Positions 7,953 to 17,566 of a stretch of 36,639 nucleotides of DNA are shown here, in pieces. Source of the DNA: Gammaproteobacteria bacterium (GTDB lineage Bacteria; Pseudomonadota; Gammaproteobacteria; SZUA-229). The DNA lies in the NCBI GenBank assembly GCA_022340645.1, contig JAJDNP010000007.1, positions 1 to 36,639 of the forward strand. The letters are read 5' to 3'. How positions within the stretch are numbered: position 1 is the first letter of the stretch; each line of letters opens with the position of its first letter. The notes beneath the pieces are model-generated. The model was not told where the DNA came from. It did no database searches and was given only the letters and a program-made list of their open reading frames with translations. Position numbers and translations under genes: made by a program.

Positions 7953-9521
7953 GTGATTACTAACAGAGCAATAATTTACGCCATTGTGGTTAATATAATT
8001 TATTTCTGCTTTTCCGGGTATGCAGTAGCATATCAGCGATATAATGCCCCGCAACAGCAAAATGATACCGGAACTGATGCTACTGCTCTCGCAGAGTTAT
8101 ACCCGCAACCTTCAGATTACCTCTGGCTGGAACAGCATCAGCTTACCGCAAGAGCATATGATGCGCTGCAATTTATCGCCGACTCAATCAGTCACGGTCT
8201 CAATCCCAATGATTATCATCAGGACCTGTTAGAGCAACTTGATCCGGCGCAGGATGTATCGAATGCGCATATTTTCGACCTGATGCTCAGCGATGGCATA
8301 TTAAAGCTGATACGTGACATTTCCACAGGCCGTCTGGATCCTGCTATCGTTGACCCTAAATGGGCCATTCCTCGTGCACCATTCAATGCTGTTGAATTTC
8401 TGCGCGAGGCGCTAGCAGGTAATCAGTTTAAAGAACATCTGTTATCGCTCGTTCCGACAAATGGCCAGTACCGTCGACTGGAAGCGGCGGCAAAACGTTA
8501 CCAGCAATATGTCGACCGTGGCGGCTGGTCAACAATTGCGCTGTCAACAACTGTGCATCCAGGCGAGACGAGTCGGATCATTCCGGCTATACGCGATAGA
8601 CTGGTTTTCGAAGATGCGTCTCTAGCTAATATCAGGCCAATTCACTACGAAAATTACGATGAGAAACTGGAACAGGCTGTGCGGCAATTTCAGCGCCGCC
8701 ATAGCCTGGTGGCTGATGGCGTTATCGGCCCGGCAACAATTCTCGCGATGAACGTCTCGGCAGCAACACGATTGCAGCAGATAAAAATCAACATGGAACG
8801 ATTACGCTGGCTCCCTGATAAGCTCGGAGATCGTTATATCATGGTAAATCTGGCCAACTATCAGCTGACTGCTATCGAAGATGAACAGGTAAAATTAAAC
8901 ATGCGTGTTATCGTTGGTAAAACGAAACGTCCTACGCCGAGTTTTAGCAGCAAAATGACCCATATTGTCTTCAACCCGCGCTGGCATGTACCAGGTAAAC
9001 TGGCACGTCTTGATTTACTGCCCAGGCAACAGGCCGATCCGGATTACCTTGCCAGTCATAATTTTCGTGTTTTTATCAATGAAGCAGGTAAAAGAACCGA
9101 AGTCGATCCTGAATCTATCGACTGGCAGTCGTTGTCAGCACACAATTTTCCCTACACACTCAGGCAGGAACCCGGTGATAACAATGCCCTTGGCAGGCTT
9201 AAATTTGTAATACCAAACCCGTGGGCAATCTATTTGCATGATACGCCGTCAAAGAGCCTGTTTAATCGAACTCAGAGAAACTTCAGTTCAGGCTGTATTC
9301 GGGTTGAAAACCCCCTGGCGCTGGCATACTTCAGCCTTACCAGCAGTAATTCGAAGTCTTCACTAGAGGAAATTCTGAATACTGAGGACGTTCATAAGAC
9401 AAAACTGGAGCAGCCATTAGCCGTTTATGCAATCTACAGCACTGTCTGGTTTAACGGCAATGAGCTAACATTTTCGCCTGACAGCTACCATCGTGACCAA
9501 AAAATGGCAAAATATCTCTAA
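7953..9521 (+). CDS. ldtD: L,D-transpeptidase, YcbB/LdtD-like
   Basis: A periplasmic enzyme that forms 3-3 cross-links in peptidoglycan. The 522-aa protein starts at GTG 7953 with a hydrophobic signal sequence or anchor (about residues 6-26). A long YcbB-type scaffold follows, then a peptidoglycan-binding helical repeat (about 245-270, VRQFQRRHSLVADGVIGPAT). The C-terminal YkuD catalytic domain has the motif SSGCIRVENP with catalytic C448. Length and domain order match YcbB rather than the short Ldt enzymes. AAAGGA at 7935-7940 is a possible but distant ribosome binding site. The YcbK-like gene follows 100 bases later, the same pairing as ycbB-ycbK in E. coli. Confidence 0.9.
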   Translation: MITNRAIIYAIVVNIIYFCFSGYAVAYQRYNAPQQQNDTGTDATALAELYPQPSDYLWLEQHQLTARAYDALQFIADSISHGLNPNDYHQDLLEQLDPAQDVSNAHIFDLMLSDGILKLIRDISTGRLDPAIVDPKWAIPRAPFNAVEFLREALAGNQFKEHLLSLVPTNGQYRRLEAAAKRYQQYVDRGGWSTIALSTTVHPGETSRIIPAIRDRLVFEDASLANIRPIHYENYDEKLEQAVRQFQRRHSLVADGVIGPATILAMNVSAATRLQQIKINMERLRWLPDKLGDRYIMVNLANYQLTAIEDEQVKLNMRVIVGKTKRPTPSFSSKMTHIVFNPRWHVPGKLARLDLLPRQQADPDYLASHNFRVFINEAGKRTEVDPESIDWQSLSAHNFPYTLRQEPGDNNALGRLKFVIPNPWAIYLHDTPSKSLFNRTQRNFSSGCIRVENPLALAYFSLTSSNSKSSLEEILNTEDVHKTKLEQPLAVYAIYSTVWFNGNELTFSPDSYHRDQKMAKYL

Positions 9522-9621
9522 GATTTATGCTTTATATCTCTGATTATCCATAGAAATTCGCTATACTCCAGGTAAAATGCCGTCGAAATTTTATTAGACA
9601 GGCGCCTGTGAGTATAGAATA

Positions 9622-10230
9622 TTGAACTACTTTGATCGACAACAAGTAAAAACACAAATTAAAACCAGCTGTAGCCGCCGTCGCTTTTTACAATTTGGCG
9701 TCGGAGCTACAGCCGCATTATTTTTACCCAGTGCCTTCGCCAAGCAGCAATCACCGGTTGATTTCAAAAGCATCGACGTTCTACCTGAACGTAAGCTGTC
9801 ACTAATAAACCTGCACACCGGGGAACAATTAACTGCGACCTACTGGGCAGAAGGCGAATATCAAACCAGCGAACTAAAGGCGATTAACCATATCTTACGT
9901 GACCACCGTACCGGTGATGTCCATCGGATAGATAATGAATTACTTGATCTGCTGAATATTCTGCATCGAAAAATGGGCGGCAAGCAGGCGTTCGATGTCA
10001 TCTCCGGTTATCGTTCACCAGAAACCAATGCCGCATTGCGTCAGAAAAGTTCTGGTGTTGCTAAAAAGAGCTTCCATATGGCAGGCAAGGCTATAGATAT
10101 CCGGCTGCCTGGCTGCCAGTTGTCGGAGCTGCACAAAGCGGCCTTGGACTGTAAGATTGGTGGTGTCGGTTATTACCCGGAATCAGACTTTATTCATGTT
10201 GATACCGGTCCGGTACGCCGCTGGGGATAG
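9622..10230 (+). CDS. mepK: MepK/YcbK-like murein endopeptidase with Tat signal
   Basis: A 202-aa DUF882/M15-like peptidase. In E. coli MepK cleaves 3-3 cross-links, the bonds LdtD makes, so the two neighbours probably make and break the same bond. The N-terminus has a twin-arginine signal (SRRRFLQFG, about residues 18-26) followed by a hydrophobic stretch ending near PSAFA. The likely zinc ligands are the His and Asp of SFHMAGKAIDIR and the His of DFIHVDTG. The frame has no ATG or GTG between the upstream stop (9595) and the Tat motif, so TTG 9622 is the probable start. The reading ends WG-stop at 10230. Confidence 0.88.
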   Translation: MNYFDRQQVKTQIKTSCSRRRFLQFGVGATAALFLPSAFAKQQSPVDFKSIDVLPERKLSLINLHTGEQLTATYWAEGEYQTSELKAINHILRDHRTGDVHRIDNELLDLLNILHRKMGGKQAFDVISGYRSPETNAALRQKSSGVAKKSFHMAGKAIDIRLPGCQLSELHKAALDCKIGGVGYYPESDFIHVDTGPVRRWG

Positions 10231-10482
10231 CGGCTGGATTAAGCCCTGGCGGTGATTCTATCCGTCAGCATAAAATAACCATATCTGCCGATACAGGGCA
10301 TGATGACTCGCTGCCTGGATGTTCCTGCTCCAGGCTTTATTGAGCAGCCTGATCATAATCCCGCAGGCAGTTACCTGACAGCACCATAAAAGCTTTGGTT
10401 TGCCCCGATCTGTATTGATAGATTAGCGCTTCATTCGCTAATCCGTTAATATTCCCCCTTTTTTAGCCCTTGAACAAAGCCC
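10231..10482. other. Leader region of cysS with a hairpin
   Basis: No gene is visible in these 252 bases. GATTAGCG and CGCTAATC near 10422-10444 form an 8-bp stem with a 7-base loop. About a dozen bases later a CCCCC-TTTTTT stretch follows, some 20 bases before cysS. The distance to the T-run is too long for a standard terminator, and I see no T-box features. Confidence 0.35.
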
Positions 10483-11889
10483 ATGTTGCGGATACATAAC
10501 AGCCTGACAAAGAAAAAAGAAGTTTTTAAACCGATCGAGCCCGGCAAGATAAAAATGTATGTCTGTGGCATGACGGTTTATGATCTGTGCCATCTGGGAC
10601 ATGCACGTGTACTGGTCGTGTTTGATACCGTGACGCGGTATCTTCGCTATAGCGGCTATGACGTCACGTATGTGCGTAATATCACGGACATCGATGACAA
10701 GATTATTAACCGCGCCAATGAAAATGCTGAAGACTATTCTGAGTTAACCGAACGTTTCATCAGGGCGATGCATGAGGATGCTGCCGAGCTCGGTGTATTG
10801 CCACCGGATGAAGAGCCGCGTGCAACAGCTTCCATGCAGCAAATCATCGACATGGTGAAGGCCCTGCTTGATAAAGGCTTTGCCTATACCGCACAAAGTG
10901 ATGATGGCCAAAGCATGGTACAGGGTGATGTTTATTATGATGTCAGCGCCTTTGAAAACTACGGCAAATTGTCGGGTAAAAAACTGGATGAGTTGCGTGC
11001 CGGTGAGCGTGTTGCAGTCGATGAAAATAAAGATGACCCGCTGGATTTTGTGCTATGGAAAGCGGCGAAACCGGGTGAACCGTCATGGGACTCTCCCTGG
11101 GGCAAAGGCCGGCCAGGCTGGCACATAGAATGTTCGGCGATGTCCACCTGCTGCCTGGGCAATCATTTTGATATTCACGGTGGTGGTCAGGATCTTCAGT
11201 TTCCTCATCATGAAAATGAAATAGCACAGTCCGAAGCGGCGACCGGTGAGCCGTTTGTCAATCTGTGGATGCATAATGGCTTTGTTCGTATCAATGATGA
11301 AAAGATGTCCAAGTCTTTGAATAATTTTTTTACCGTGCGTGAGATTTTGAAGTTGTACAAAGGCGAGGAGATTCGCTATTTTGTACTGGCAAGCCACTAC
11401 CGCAGTCCACTGAATTATTCTGACCAGTTACTGGATAATGCACGCACCGCGCTGTCGCGTTTATACAATACCCTGCGCGGTCTTCAGGTACCTGAAGATT
11501 ACGATGAAAATGACCCTGCAATCGAAAAATTCAGGCAGGCCATGGATGATGATTTCAACACGCCCGAAGCGTTAGCTGTGTTGTTTGATCTCGCCGGCCA
11601 GGTTAATCGTTTGCGAACAGATGATCTCGATGCAACACTGCAAAAAGCAGCGGTGCTGAAAAAACTGGCCAATGTGCTGGGGCTGCTGGAGGCTGATGCC
11701 GAGCAGTTTTTACAAACAGGCGCGGGCGAAGACACGGATGAAGACAAAATTAACGCATTAATTGAGGCAAGGAAACTTGCCAGGGAAAATAAAGACTGGG
11801 CTGAAGCCGACCGGATTCGCTCCGAGCTGGACGCGATGGGCATTGTCGTGGAGGACAAGGATGGTAAGACTGCCTGGAGAAGGTCCTAG
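10483..11889 (+). CDS. cysS: Cysteinyl-tRNA synthetase
   Basis: This enzyme charges tRNA-Cys. The 468-aa class I synthetase starts at ATG 10483. The HIGH motif appears as HLGH in [17 protein letters not shown], whose first Cys is the usual zinc ligand that also selects cysteine. Another zinc-site segment is HIECSAMS, followed by [13 protein letters not shown], and KMSKS is intact ([10 protein letters not shown]). A DALR anticodon-binding region and a charged C-terminal domain complete the chain. Length is normal (E. coli 461). It is a single gene; its TAG stop overlaps the stop of the opposite-strand Smr gene. Confidence 0.97.
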   Translation: MLRIHNSLTKKKEVFKPIEPGKIKMYVCGMTVYDLCHLGHARVLVVFDTVTRYLRYSGYDVTYVRNITDIDDKIINRANENAEDYSELTERFIRAMHEDAAELGVLPPDEEPRATASMQQIIDMVKALLDKGFAYTAQSDDGQSMVQGDVYYDVSAFENYGKLSGKKLDELRAGERVAVDENKDDPLDFVLWKAAKPGEPSWDSPWGKGRPGWHIECSAMSTCCLGNHFDIHGGGQDLQFPHHENEIAQSEAATGEPFVNLWMHNGFVRINDEKMSKSLNNFFTVREILKLYKGEEIRYFVLASHYRSPLNYSDQLLDNARTALSRLYNTLRGLQVPEDYDENDPAIEKFRQAMDDDFNTPEALAVLFDLAGQVNRLRTDDLDATLQKAAVLKKLANVLGLLEADAEQFLQTGAGEDTDEDKINALIEARKLARENKDWAEADRIRSELDAMGIVVEDKDGKTAWRRS

Positions 11890-12431
11890 CTGTCGGTTGC
11901 AGGCTTCTTCAACAAAACATAAACCGCACCACTGCCGCCATCTTTTAGCTGCGCAGAATGAAACGCCAGCACGTTATCGACGGCGCGCAACCAGCGGTTA
12001 ACCATGGCTTTGATTATCGGTTTGTCTTTGGAGCGAAACCCCTTGCCATGTACGATGATTACGTGACGTATCCCTGCCGTGACACACTCATCGAGAAACT
12101 TTAACAGTTCCTTTCGGGCCTGGTTGACGGTCAGGCCATGCAAATCAAGTAGATCTTCAACAGGATTTTTTCCCTGGCGTAATTTTTTTAGTGCCCTGGG
12201 TTGTAAACCACTGCGGGAAAAGTCCAGTATGTCGGGGCAGTCATGCAAGATGTCGCTATCGGAAAAGACGTCATCAATGATATGGTCGTGGATTTCGTGG
12301 CCAGGTTCTGGATGTATTATTTTCGGCGCTTTTTTCAGTTTTACTTTATTATCCGGTTTTAACGGGGTGACATCACGCATGGCTGAGCGAAATAACGATT
12401 CTTCATCATTTTTTATTGAATCATCACTCAT
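11886..12431 (-). CDS. Smr-domain protein (SmrA/SmrB-like)
   Basis: A 181-aa stand-alone Smr protein. The C-terminal Smr domain starts near residue 90 with the LDLHGLT motif and includes [10 protein letters not shown] and a glycine-rich [10 protein letters not shown] ending. The first 85 residues are charged and probably flexible, as in E. coli YdaL and YfcN. Smr domains nick nucleic acids; SmrB-type proteins cleave mRNA at collided ribosomes, while others act on DNA. I cannot choose between SmrA and SmrB from sequence alone. Its stop is the reverse of CTA at 11886-11888, interlocked with the cysS TAG at 11887-11889, so the two convergent genes share a CTAG and leave no room for a terminator. 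Confidence 0.88.
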   Translation of the reverse strand: MSDDSIKNDEESLFRSAMRDVTPLKPDNKVKLKKAPKIIHPEPGHEIHDHIIDDVFSDSDILHDCPDILDFSRSGLQPRALKKLRQGKNPVEDLLDLHGLTVNQARKELLKFLDECVTAGIRHVIIVHGKGFRSKDKPIIKAMVNRWLRAVDNVLAFHSAQLKDGGSGAVYVLLKKPATDS

Positions 12432-12655
12432 TACTGCTCTCGTATGCGGTATAGTCCGTCTTTAAATATTGTTGTATTGTATCGTGAATAGTCGAAGTTG
12501 TCGTAGCCACCCATATTTCATATGAATGCTGTAAATCATACATATCATTATGATTATAAAATTAACTATAGTTATATTAGAAAAGTACTCTATGTACCTG
12601 ACAACGCTATGCAGTTTTTGGAAAAATACTGCATTCCGATGAGATATTCGGGCTA

Positions 12656-13408
12656 GTGCATATTTTAGTCAGTAATGATGATGGTTACCGGGCGCCGGGT
12701 ATTGCAGTGCTCGCCAATGCACTTTCTGTCGAATATGAAATTTCCATTGTCGCACCGGAGCGTAATTGCAGCGGGGCGAGTAATTCGCTGACGCTGGAAC
12801 GCGGTCTGCGCGCCTGCCAGATTGCAGAAAACTCATTCTATGTTGATGGTACGCCAACAGACACTGTACATCTGGCCGTTACCGGGCTGCTAAAAAAAAT
12901 GCCCGATATGGTTATATCCGGTATCAATGCCGGCGCAAATATGGGTGACGATGTGTTATATTCTGGTACCATAGCTGCAGCAATGGAAGGGCGCCACCTC
13001 GGACTGCCTGCCATTGCGGTATCGATGAATTCATACATGCCCGCACATTTTGACACGGCAGCGAAAGCGGTACTTCAACTGCTGAAAACGCTTAACAAGG
13101 GTTCGTTTGCCGCCAGTACAATTTTGAATGTTAATGTGCCTGATATTCCCTGGGCTGATATTAAAGGTTTTAAGGCAACCCGACTTGGCAACCGGCATAA
13201 ATCGGAAGGTATGATCATGCAGCGGGATCCGCGAGGTGACCCTATGTACTGGATCGGCCCGCCGGGTGAGGCGCAGGATGCCGGGGAAGGGACGGATTTT
13301 TATGCGGTCACCCAGCATTATGTTTCAGTGACGCCATTGCAGATTGATTTAACCCGATATGATAGCCTTGCAGAACTGGAAAACTGGCTGATGATACAAC
13401 ACTATTAA
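12656..13408 (+). CDS. surE: 5'/3'-nucleotidase SurE
   Basis: SurE dephosphorylates nucleoside monophosphates and short polyphosphates and is linked to stationary-phase survival. The 250-aa protein begins at GTG 12656 with MHILVSNDDGYRAPGI; the paired aspartates bind the metal. VAPERNCSGASNSLT, DGTPTDTVH, ISGINAGANMGDDVLYSGTIAAAMEG are standard family segments. It opens the block surE-pcm-yqaA-nlpD-rpoS, the order known from many gammaproteobacteria, where truD usually precedes it; here truD lies 15 kb away. The ribosome binding site is weak. Confidence 0.95.
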   Translation: MHILVSNDDGYRAPGIAVLANALSVEYEISIVAPERNCSGASNSLTLERGLRACQIAENSFYVDGTPTDTVHLAVTGLLKKMPDMVISGINAGANMGDDVLYSGTIAAAMEGRHLGLPAIAVSMNSYMPAHFDTAAKAVLQLLKTLNKGSFAASTILNVNVPDIPWADIKGFKATRLGNRHKSEGMIMQRDPRGDPMYWIGPPGEAQDAGEGTDFYAVTQHYVSVTPLQIDLTRYDSLAELENWLMIQHY

Positions 13409-13440
13409 AATAATGTTTATCATTGGTCTCAAATTTAAGG

Positions 13441-13548
13441 GCCGTGGTTATGGCTTATTGATTTATCAGGACGCCTGAATACATCCATGCATGTTTTACT
13501 GCAATGTCCTGTTGCGGAAGCTTGATAAATCAATGAGTCACACCATCA
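13441..13548. repeat. Long imperfect hairpin between surE and pcm
   Basis: ATTGATTTATCA (13457-13468) and TGATAAATCAAT (13523-13534) are perfect 12-base inverted arms. CAGGAC (13467-13472) and GTCCTG (13506-13511) pair inside them, and weaker pairing continues outside. No T-run follows. It could be an intergenic palindromic element or an mRNA structure that separates surE from pcm expression. Confidence 0.55.
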
Positions 13549-13638
13549 AAATCTGCTGAGCTAAAAGAATATAAGTAACGAAAAGTTTGGTACTAAAAAC
13601 ACGTGCAGATGATAACTAACGATATTCAAGGCATAGGC

Positions 13639-14277
13639 ATGACTTCGCAACGCACACGTGACCGGCTGGTTGAGCGTTTGCGTGAGAAAGGTATCAGAAA
13701 TGAATATGTACTGGAAGTCATGAGAACTACACCGCGTCATATTTTTGTTGATGAAGCGATGGCGCATCGCGCCTATGAAGATACTGCATTACCAATCGGG
13801 CATGGCCAGACGATCTCACAGCCATATATTGTGGCCCGTATGACGGAAATATTACTTGAAGGCGGTATTCCCGATGTGGTGCTGGAGGTTGGTACAGGTT
13901 CTGGTTATCAGTCAGCGATACTGTCGCGATTAGTGCCCAAGGTTTATACCGTTGAGCGTATTAGCGCCTTATTACAAAAGGCACGAGATGCACACCGTAA
14001 ATTGGGGTTGCTGAATGTATTCTCCAAGCACAGCGACGGATCATGGGGCTGGCAGCCTAACGCACCGTATACTGCGATTATGGTAACGGCCGCACCCCGG
14101 GCGGTACCGCCGAGCCTGCTGGAACAACTTGCTGTTGGCGGCCGCATGGTCATCCCTGTTGGTAATCTAGATGGCGCCCAGGAGTTAAAAGTATATACAC
14201 GTACAGCCGAAGGTATCGAGGAATGCACAATGGAGCATGTGCACTTTGTACCATTACTAGATGGAGCCGTAAGATAA
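13639..14277 (+). CDS. pcm: Protein-L-isoaspartate O-methyltransferase
   Basis: Pcm methylates isoaspartyl residues in aged proteins to start their repair. From ATG 13639 the protein has 212 aa and begins [10 protein letters not shown], like Pseudomonas Pcm. AAGG at 13628-13631 lies 7 bases before this ATG. Upstream in-frame starts at 13603 (GTG) and 13609 (ATG) would add poorly conserved residues, so I reject them. The SAM-binding motif is [15 protein letters not shown], and [33 protein letters not shown]... is the family N-terminal block (given in part). Its stop overlaps the yqaA start in TAATG, suggesting translational coupling. Confidence 0.94.
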   Translation: MTSQRTRDRLVERLREKGIRNEYVLEVMRTTPRHIFVDEAMAHRAYEDTALPIGHGQTISQPYIVARMTEILLEGGIPDVVLEVGTGSGYQSAILSRLVPKVYTVERISALLQKARDAHRKLGLLNVFSKHSDGSWGWQPNAPYTAIMVTAAPRAVPPSLLEQLAVGGRMVIPVGNLDGAQELKVYTRTAEGIEECTMEHVHFVPLLDGAVR

Positions 14278-14849
14278 TGTTATTTGCAGGAATATATAAC
14301 AGCATGATGAGATGGTCTGCACATCCGCATGCCGAGCGTTATTTAGCCGCAGTAAGTATGTTTGAGTCAGTCTTTTTTCCGGTGCCAACTGCACTGATGG
14401 TGGCACCTATGGCAATCGCAACACCGCAGCGTGCGGTGCGCATTGCAGTAATTGCAACCATTATGTCGGTCATCGGAGCTGTCATTGGTTATTACCTGGG
14501 TTACTTCGCAATCAGTGCTATCGAACCAATATTGCAGGATGTCGGTTACTGGGACAAGTATCTGACGGCACAACGCTGGTTTGGGCAATGGGGCTTCTGG
14601 GCAATAGTAGTTGCAGGATTTTCGCCCATTCCATTCAAGCTGTTTACGCTGTCAGCCGGTGCGCTATCAATGGCATTGCTGCCTTTTGTGCTTGCTTCAA
14701 TCGTGGGCAGGGCTGGACAGTTTTTCCTGGTGTCGCTGTTAATGGCATGGGCAGGACCCAAGCTGGAACCGGTCGTGAAAAAATATATTGAGTGGCTTGG
14801 CTGGTTATCTGTTTTGATCATTGCTTTGGTAATATATTTCCATAAGTAA
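14277..14849 (+). CDS. yqaA: YqaA-family membrane protein (SNARE-associated/DedA-like)
   Basis: A 190-aa inner-membrane protein with about five hydrophobic segments and the DedA/VTT-family features: an FPVPTALMVAPM re-entrant segment, GYYLGYF, and FSPIPFKLFTLSAGAL. DedA relatives act as proton-dependent lipid flippases or in membrane homeostasis; the substrate of this subfamily is not known to me. ATG 14277 overlaps the pcm stop by one base. A longer reading from 14223 would run inside pcm and is unlikely. It sits between pcm and nlpD, an insertion absent from E. coli and Pseudomonas at this locus as far as I recall. Confidence 0.85.
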   Translation: MLFAGIYNSMMRWSAHPHAERYLAAVSMFESVFFPVPTALMVAPMAIATPQRAVRIAVIATIMSVIGAVIGYYLGYFAISAIEPILQDVGYWDKYLTAQRWFGQWGFWAIVVAGFSPIPFKLFTLSAGALSMALLPFVLASIVGRAGQFFLVSLLMAWAGPKLEPVVKKYIEWLGWLSVLIIALVIYFHK

Positions 14850-14858
14850 AATAAATTA

Positions 14859-15848
14859 ATGTTTCGACATTTTTGTTTTTTTCTAACAGCGGTTTTGTTT
14901 GCTGGTTTGCAAACAGCCTGTTCGAGCACTGGCGAAAAATGGAATCCTGATGATTACACCGTAAAATCGGGTGATACAATCTATTCAATCGCCTGGCGCT
15001 ACGAGCTCGATCCAGAAGAATTTGCTGCCTGGAATAACCTGGGGTCATCCACTTTCATTAAACCCGGACAGCGCCTGCATACTCGTGAGCCGCATGATTT
15101 TGCTGCATCGGGCAAGCCAAAAAATAGCAGTTACCCTGAAAAAATTGCTTATGCTACAAAAGGCCCAACACAGGATAAATTATCCGATACAAATATTGCT
15201 TCAAAATACTCTGCAAATACCGCATGGGTGAAAGTCGAAAAAAACGATACGCTGTACAGCATATCAAGGCAATACGGCGTCGGTATTAAGCGGCTGGTAC
15301 AGCTGAACCAGTTAAAAAATGCTTCAATGATTCAACCGGGCCAGAAAATATTTCTGAAGCCCCAGGAAACCACAGCCAGCTCATCAACGCAAAAGGATAA
15401 TAGTCACACGCAAGCAGCGGTTTCTCGATCCTCACCGGATGAAGGCCGGCAAGCAGATTCACAAATATTCAGCTGGCCTAAAAAAGTTCGATGGCAGCGC
15501 CCGGCAAATGGTAAAGTGATTAAACAGTTCAATCGTCGACGCAGCGATGCAAAGGGTATTGACATCGCAGGTAAGCTGGGTGAAAACATTGTTGCCTCAG
15601 CAGGCGGCAAAGTGGTTTACAGTGGTGACGGCTTAATAAGTTATGGCAAGCTTATTATTATTAAACACAATGAAACCTACTTAAGTGCTTATGCCTATAA
15701 CCATAAGCTGCTGGTGAAAGAAGGCGAAGTCGTTCAAGCGGGACAAATAATTGCCGAGATGGGGCGCAAGGATGGATCGTCGCCACGGTTGCATTTTGAA
15801 ATAAGAAAAAATGGAAAACCCGTTGATCCGCTGAAATACCTGTCATGA
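14859..15848 (+). CDS. nlpD: Lipoprotein NlpD, amidase activator
   Basis: NlpD activates the amidase AmiC for septal peptidoglycan splitting. The 329-aa protein has a lipoprotein signal with lipobox LQTAC (C21). Two LysM domains follow (about 34-78, KSGDTIYSIAWRYELD; about 122-166, KNDTLYSISRQYGVG). After a polar linker comes an M23/LytM domain (about 215-327). The domain lacks the usual zinc ligands: the HxGxD site reads AKGIDIAG, and the terminal HxH reads PRLHFEIR. That loss fits an activator rather than an active peptidase. It follows yqaA by 9 bases and precedes rpoS, as in most gammaproteobacteria. Confidence 0.93.
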   Translation: MFRHFCFFLTAVLFAGLQTACSSTGEKWNPDDYTVKSGDTIYSIAWRYELDPEEFAAWNNLGSSTFIKPGQRLHTREPHDFAASGKPKNSSYPEKIAYATKGPTQDKLSDTNIASKYSANTAWVKVEKNDTLYSISRQYGVGIKRLVQLNQLKNASMIQPGQKIFLKPQETTASSSTQKDNSHTQAAVSRSSPDEGRQADSQIFSWPKKVRWQRPANGKVIKQFNRRRSDAKGIDIAGKLGENIVASAGGKVVYSGDGLISYGKLIIIKHNETYLSAYAYNHKLLVKEGEVVQAGQIIAEMGRKDGSSPRLHFEIRKNGKPVDPLKYLS

Positions 15849-16173
15849 AAATACATCAGCTCACAGCAGTTCAATTTATGTTTGAGTGTATATATAACCT
15901 ACCCAAAAGGAATATCCGCTCTTGTGTCTTCTATAACATGAAACCACAATATACTGTGTTTTACGAGTTAAACATGAATTAAATTCTGGTTTTTTTTAAT
16001 AATTGCTTGCTTACTAAACAGAAATGATGATATAAGAATTTTTCATCAGATGTATGACATTAAAAGGGACCTGTAAGTATATGGAACTTTAGGGGTAATG
16101 ACTGCCCCTTTCTTACAAACTAAATGCGTAAAAAACAACTATAATAAAACACATTTAAGGGTATGGTACAATC
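15849..16173 (+). promoter_or_regulatory. rpoS upstream region with candidate promoter and leader structures
   Basis: No gene is visible in these 325 bases. TATAAT at 16140-16145 is a perfect -10, without a good -35, and would give a leader of about 22 nt. Upstream, AGGGG (16091-16095) can pair with CCCCT (16105-16109) inside a GTAAG/CTTAC stem (16073-16077, 16112-16116), while AAAGGG (16063-16068) competes for CCCTTT (16106-16111). In related bacteria the main rpoS promoter lies inside nlpD, so these structures may be part of a long leader. Confidence 0.45.
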
Positions 16174-17208
16174 ATGATCGAAGCAATTGCTGATTCTAAA
16201 AAGGTAAAGGAGCCAGAGACTGACGTCTTTATGATAGATGGCGGGGATGACATTGACCACGATGAGATTGAAATGGATGATGATCAATCACCAGAAGAAT
16301 TTTCACAATCAGCCAGTGAAAACGATGCGGTAACTCAACTCGAAGTTGATCCAGATGCCAAGGTAAACCGTAAGGAGCTTGACGCAACACGTTTATATTT
16401 ACGTGAAATAGAAGGTTCTCCACTTCTTACTGCAGAAGAAGAAGTTTTTTATTCCCGTAAAGCTTTAAAAGGCGACATGGAAGCACGTAAGAAAATGATT
16501 GAATGTAATCTTCGTCTGGTGGTGAAGATTTCTCGTCGTTATATGAACCGTGGCCTGGCACTGCTTGATCTTATTGAAGAAGGCAATTTGGGCCTGATTC
16601 GCGCCGTTGAAAAATTCGATCCTGAAAAAGGCTTCCGTTTTTCGACTTATGCCACCTGGTGGATTCGCCAGACAATTGAACGTGCGCTGATGAATCAGAC
16701 GCGTACTATCCGTTTACCCATCCATGTAATCAAAGAATTAAATGTGTACCTGCGTGCTGCTCGCGAGTTAGAACAGACCATGGACACAGAGCCAACAGCA
16801 GAAGACATTGCGAAAATGCTGAACAAACCGGTCGCCGGCGTTGAGAAGATGCTGGGCTTGCGTGATCGCGTAACATCAGTTGATGTGCCTGTTGGCAAAG
16901 AAAATGACCGCCCATTACTGGAAATTGTTGCTGATGAACGTGTTCCGGCGCCACCGGAAATGTTACAGAGTGAAGATGTTATGGCTAACCTGAGTGTCTG
17001 GTTAGACCAGCTTGATATAAAGCAGCGAGAAGTACTGGTGCGTCGCTTCGGTTTAAATAACCACGAACGTACAACATTGGAAGATGTTGGCAAGGAGCTG
17101 GGGGTAACGCGCGAGCGTGTTCGCCAGATTCAAATGGATGCACTAAAGCAACTGCGTAAGATCCTGGAAAACCAGGGTTTTACTGAAGAGTTGCTGTTTC
17201 ATGATTAA
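16174..17208 (+). CDS. rpoS: RNA polymerase sigma factor RpoS
   Basis: RpoS directs stationary-phase and general stress transcription. The 344-aa protein has an acidic N-terminus and region 1.2 starting near 65 ([21 protein letters not shown]). Region 2 carries the core-binding and -10-binding segments ([32 protein letters not shown]). Region 3 starts at [11 protein letters not shown], and region 4.2 holds the helix-turn-helix [19 protein letters not shown]. The lack of the large non-conserved insert, the length and the location after nlpD identify RpoS rather than RpoD. AAGGG at 16157-16161 is 12 bases before the ATG, longer than usual. Confidence 0.96.
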   Translation: MIEAIADSKKVKEPETDVFMIDGGDDIDHDEIEMDDDQSPEEFSQSASENDAVTQLEVDPDAKVNRKELDATRLYLREIEGSPLLTAEEEVFYSRKALKGDMEARKKMIECNLRLVVKISRRYMNRGLALLDLIEEGNLGLIRAVEKFDPEKGFRFSTYATWWIRQTIERALMNQTRTIRLPIHVIKELNVYLRAARELEQTMDTEPTAEDIAKMLNKPVAGVEKMLGLRDRVTSVDVPVGKENDRPLLEIVADERVPAPPEMLQSEDVMANLSVWLDQLDIKQREVLVRRFGLNNHERTTLEDVGKELGVTRERVRQIQMDALKQLRKILENQGFTEELLFHD

Positions 17209-17267
17209 ATGATGCGGATTTATAATTAATAAAGATTTGACAACGCTATACCTTTAGCACTCTCATT

Positions 17268-17297
17268 AAGCGGATACTTCATAGCATCCGCTTTTTT
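17268..17297 (+). terminator. Intrinsic terminator of rpoS
   Basis: AAGCGGAT and ATCCGCTT form a perfect 8-bp stem with a 10-base loop, followed by TTTTA, 60 bases after the rpoS stop. Confidence 0.85.
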
Positions 17298-17566
17298 ATT
17301 GGTTAATCGCGTGCTGAAATTCAGCAGAAAAGTTACTCAGGTGTTCGGTTGTAAAAACCGCAAGTTAAGGACTTTAGATGCGACTAAATTGCCAAAGGAA
17401 CGAATAATATAATATATCTCGCCCTGGCGAGATAAACAAACAGCACAGGTCACAGATAAAGGCGACAACCTCATCAGGCAGGTAAAAAAACCGCCGCATG
17501 GCCATCGGTTCAGCTATCAGCCGGTGGAGTATTTACACCTGCACATTATACCTGCGGAGTTAGAAA
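17298..17566. other. Intergenic DNA between rpoS and the Mth938-like gene
   Basis: No supported gene. One perfect hairpin is present at 17415-17434 (TATCTCGC / GCGAGATA, 4-base loop) without a T-run. Further short pairings (CGGTT/AACCG near 17352, and ACC/GGT-rich stretches near 17485-17530) hint at a folded RNA or old repeat, but nothing I recognise. Confidence 0.35.

Noticed and set aside
10231-10482. T-box or other amino-acid riboswitch before cysS
   Set aside because: No specifier loop, T-box sequence or proper terminator helix is visible, and such leaders are rare in gammaproteobacteria.
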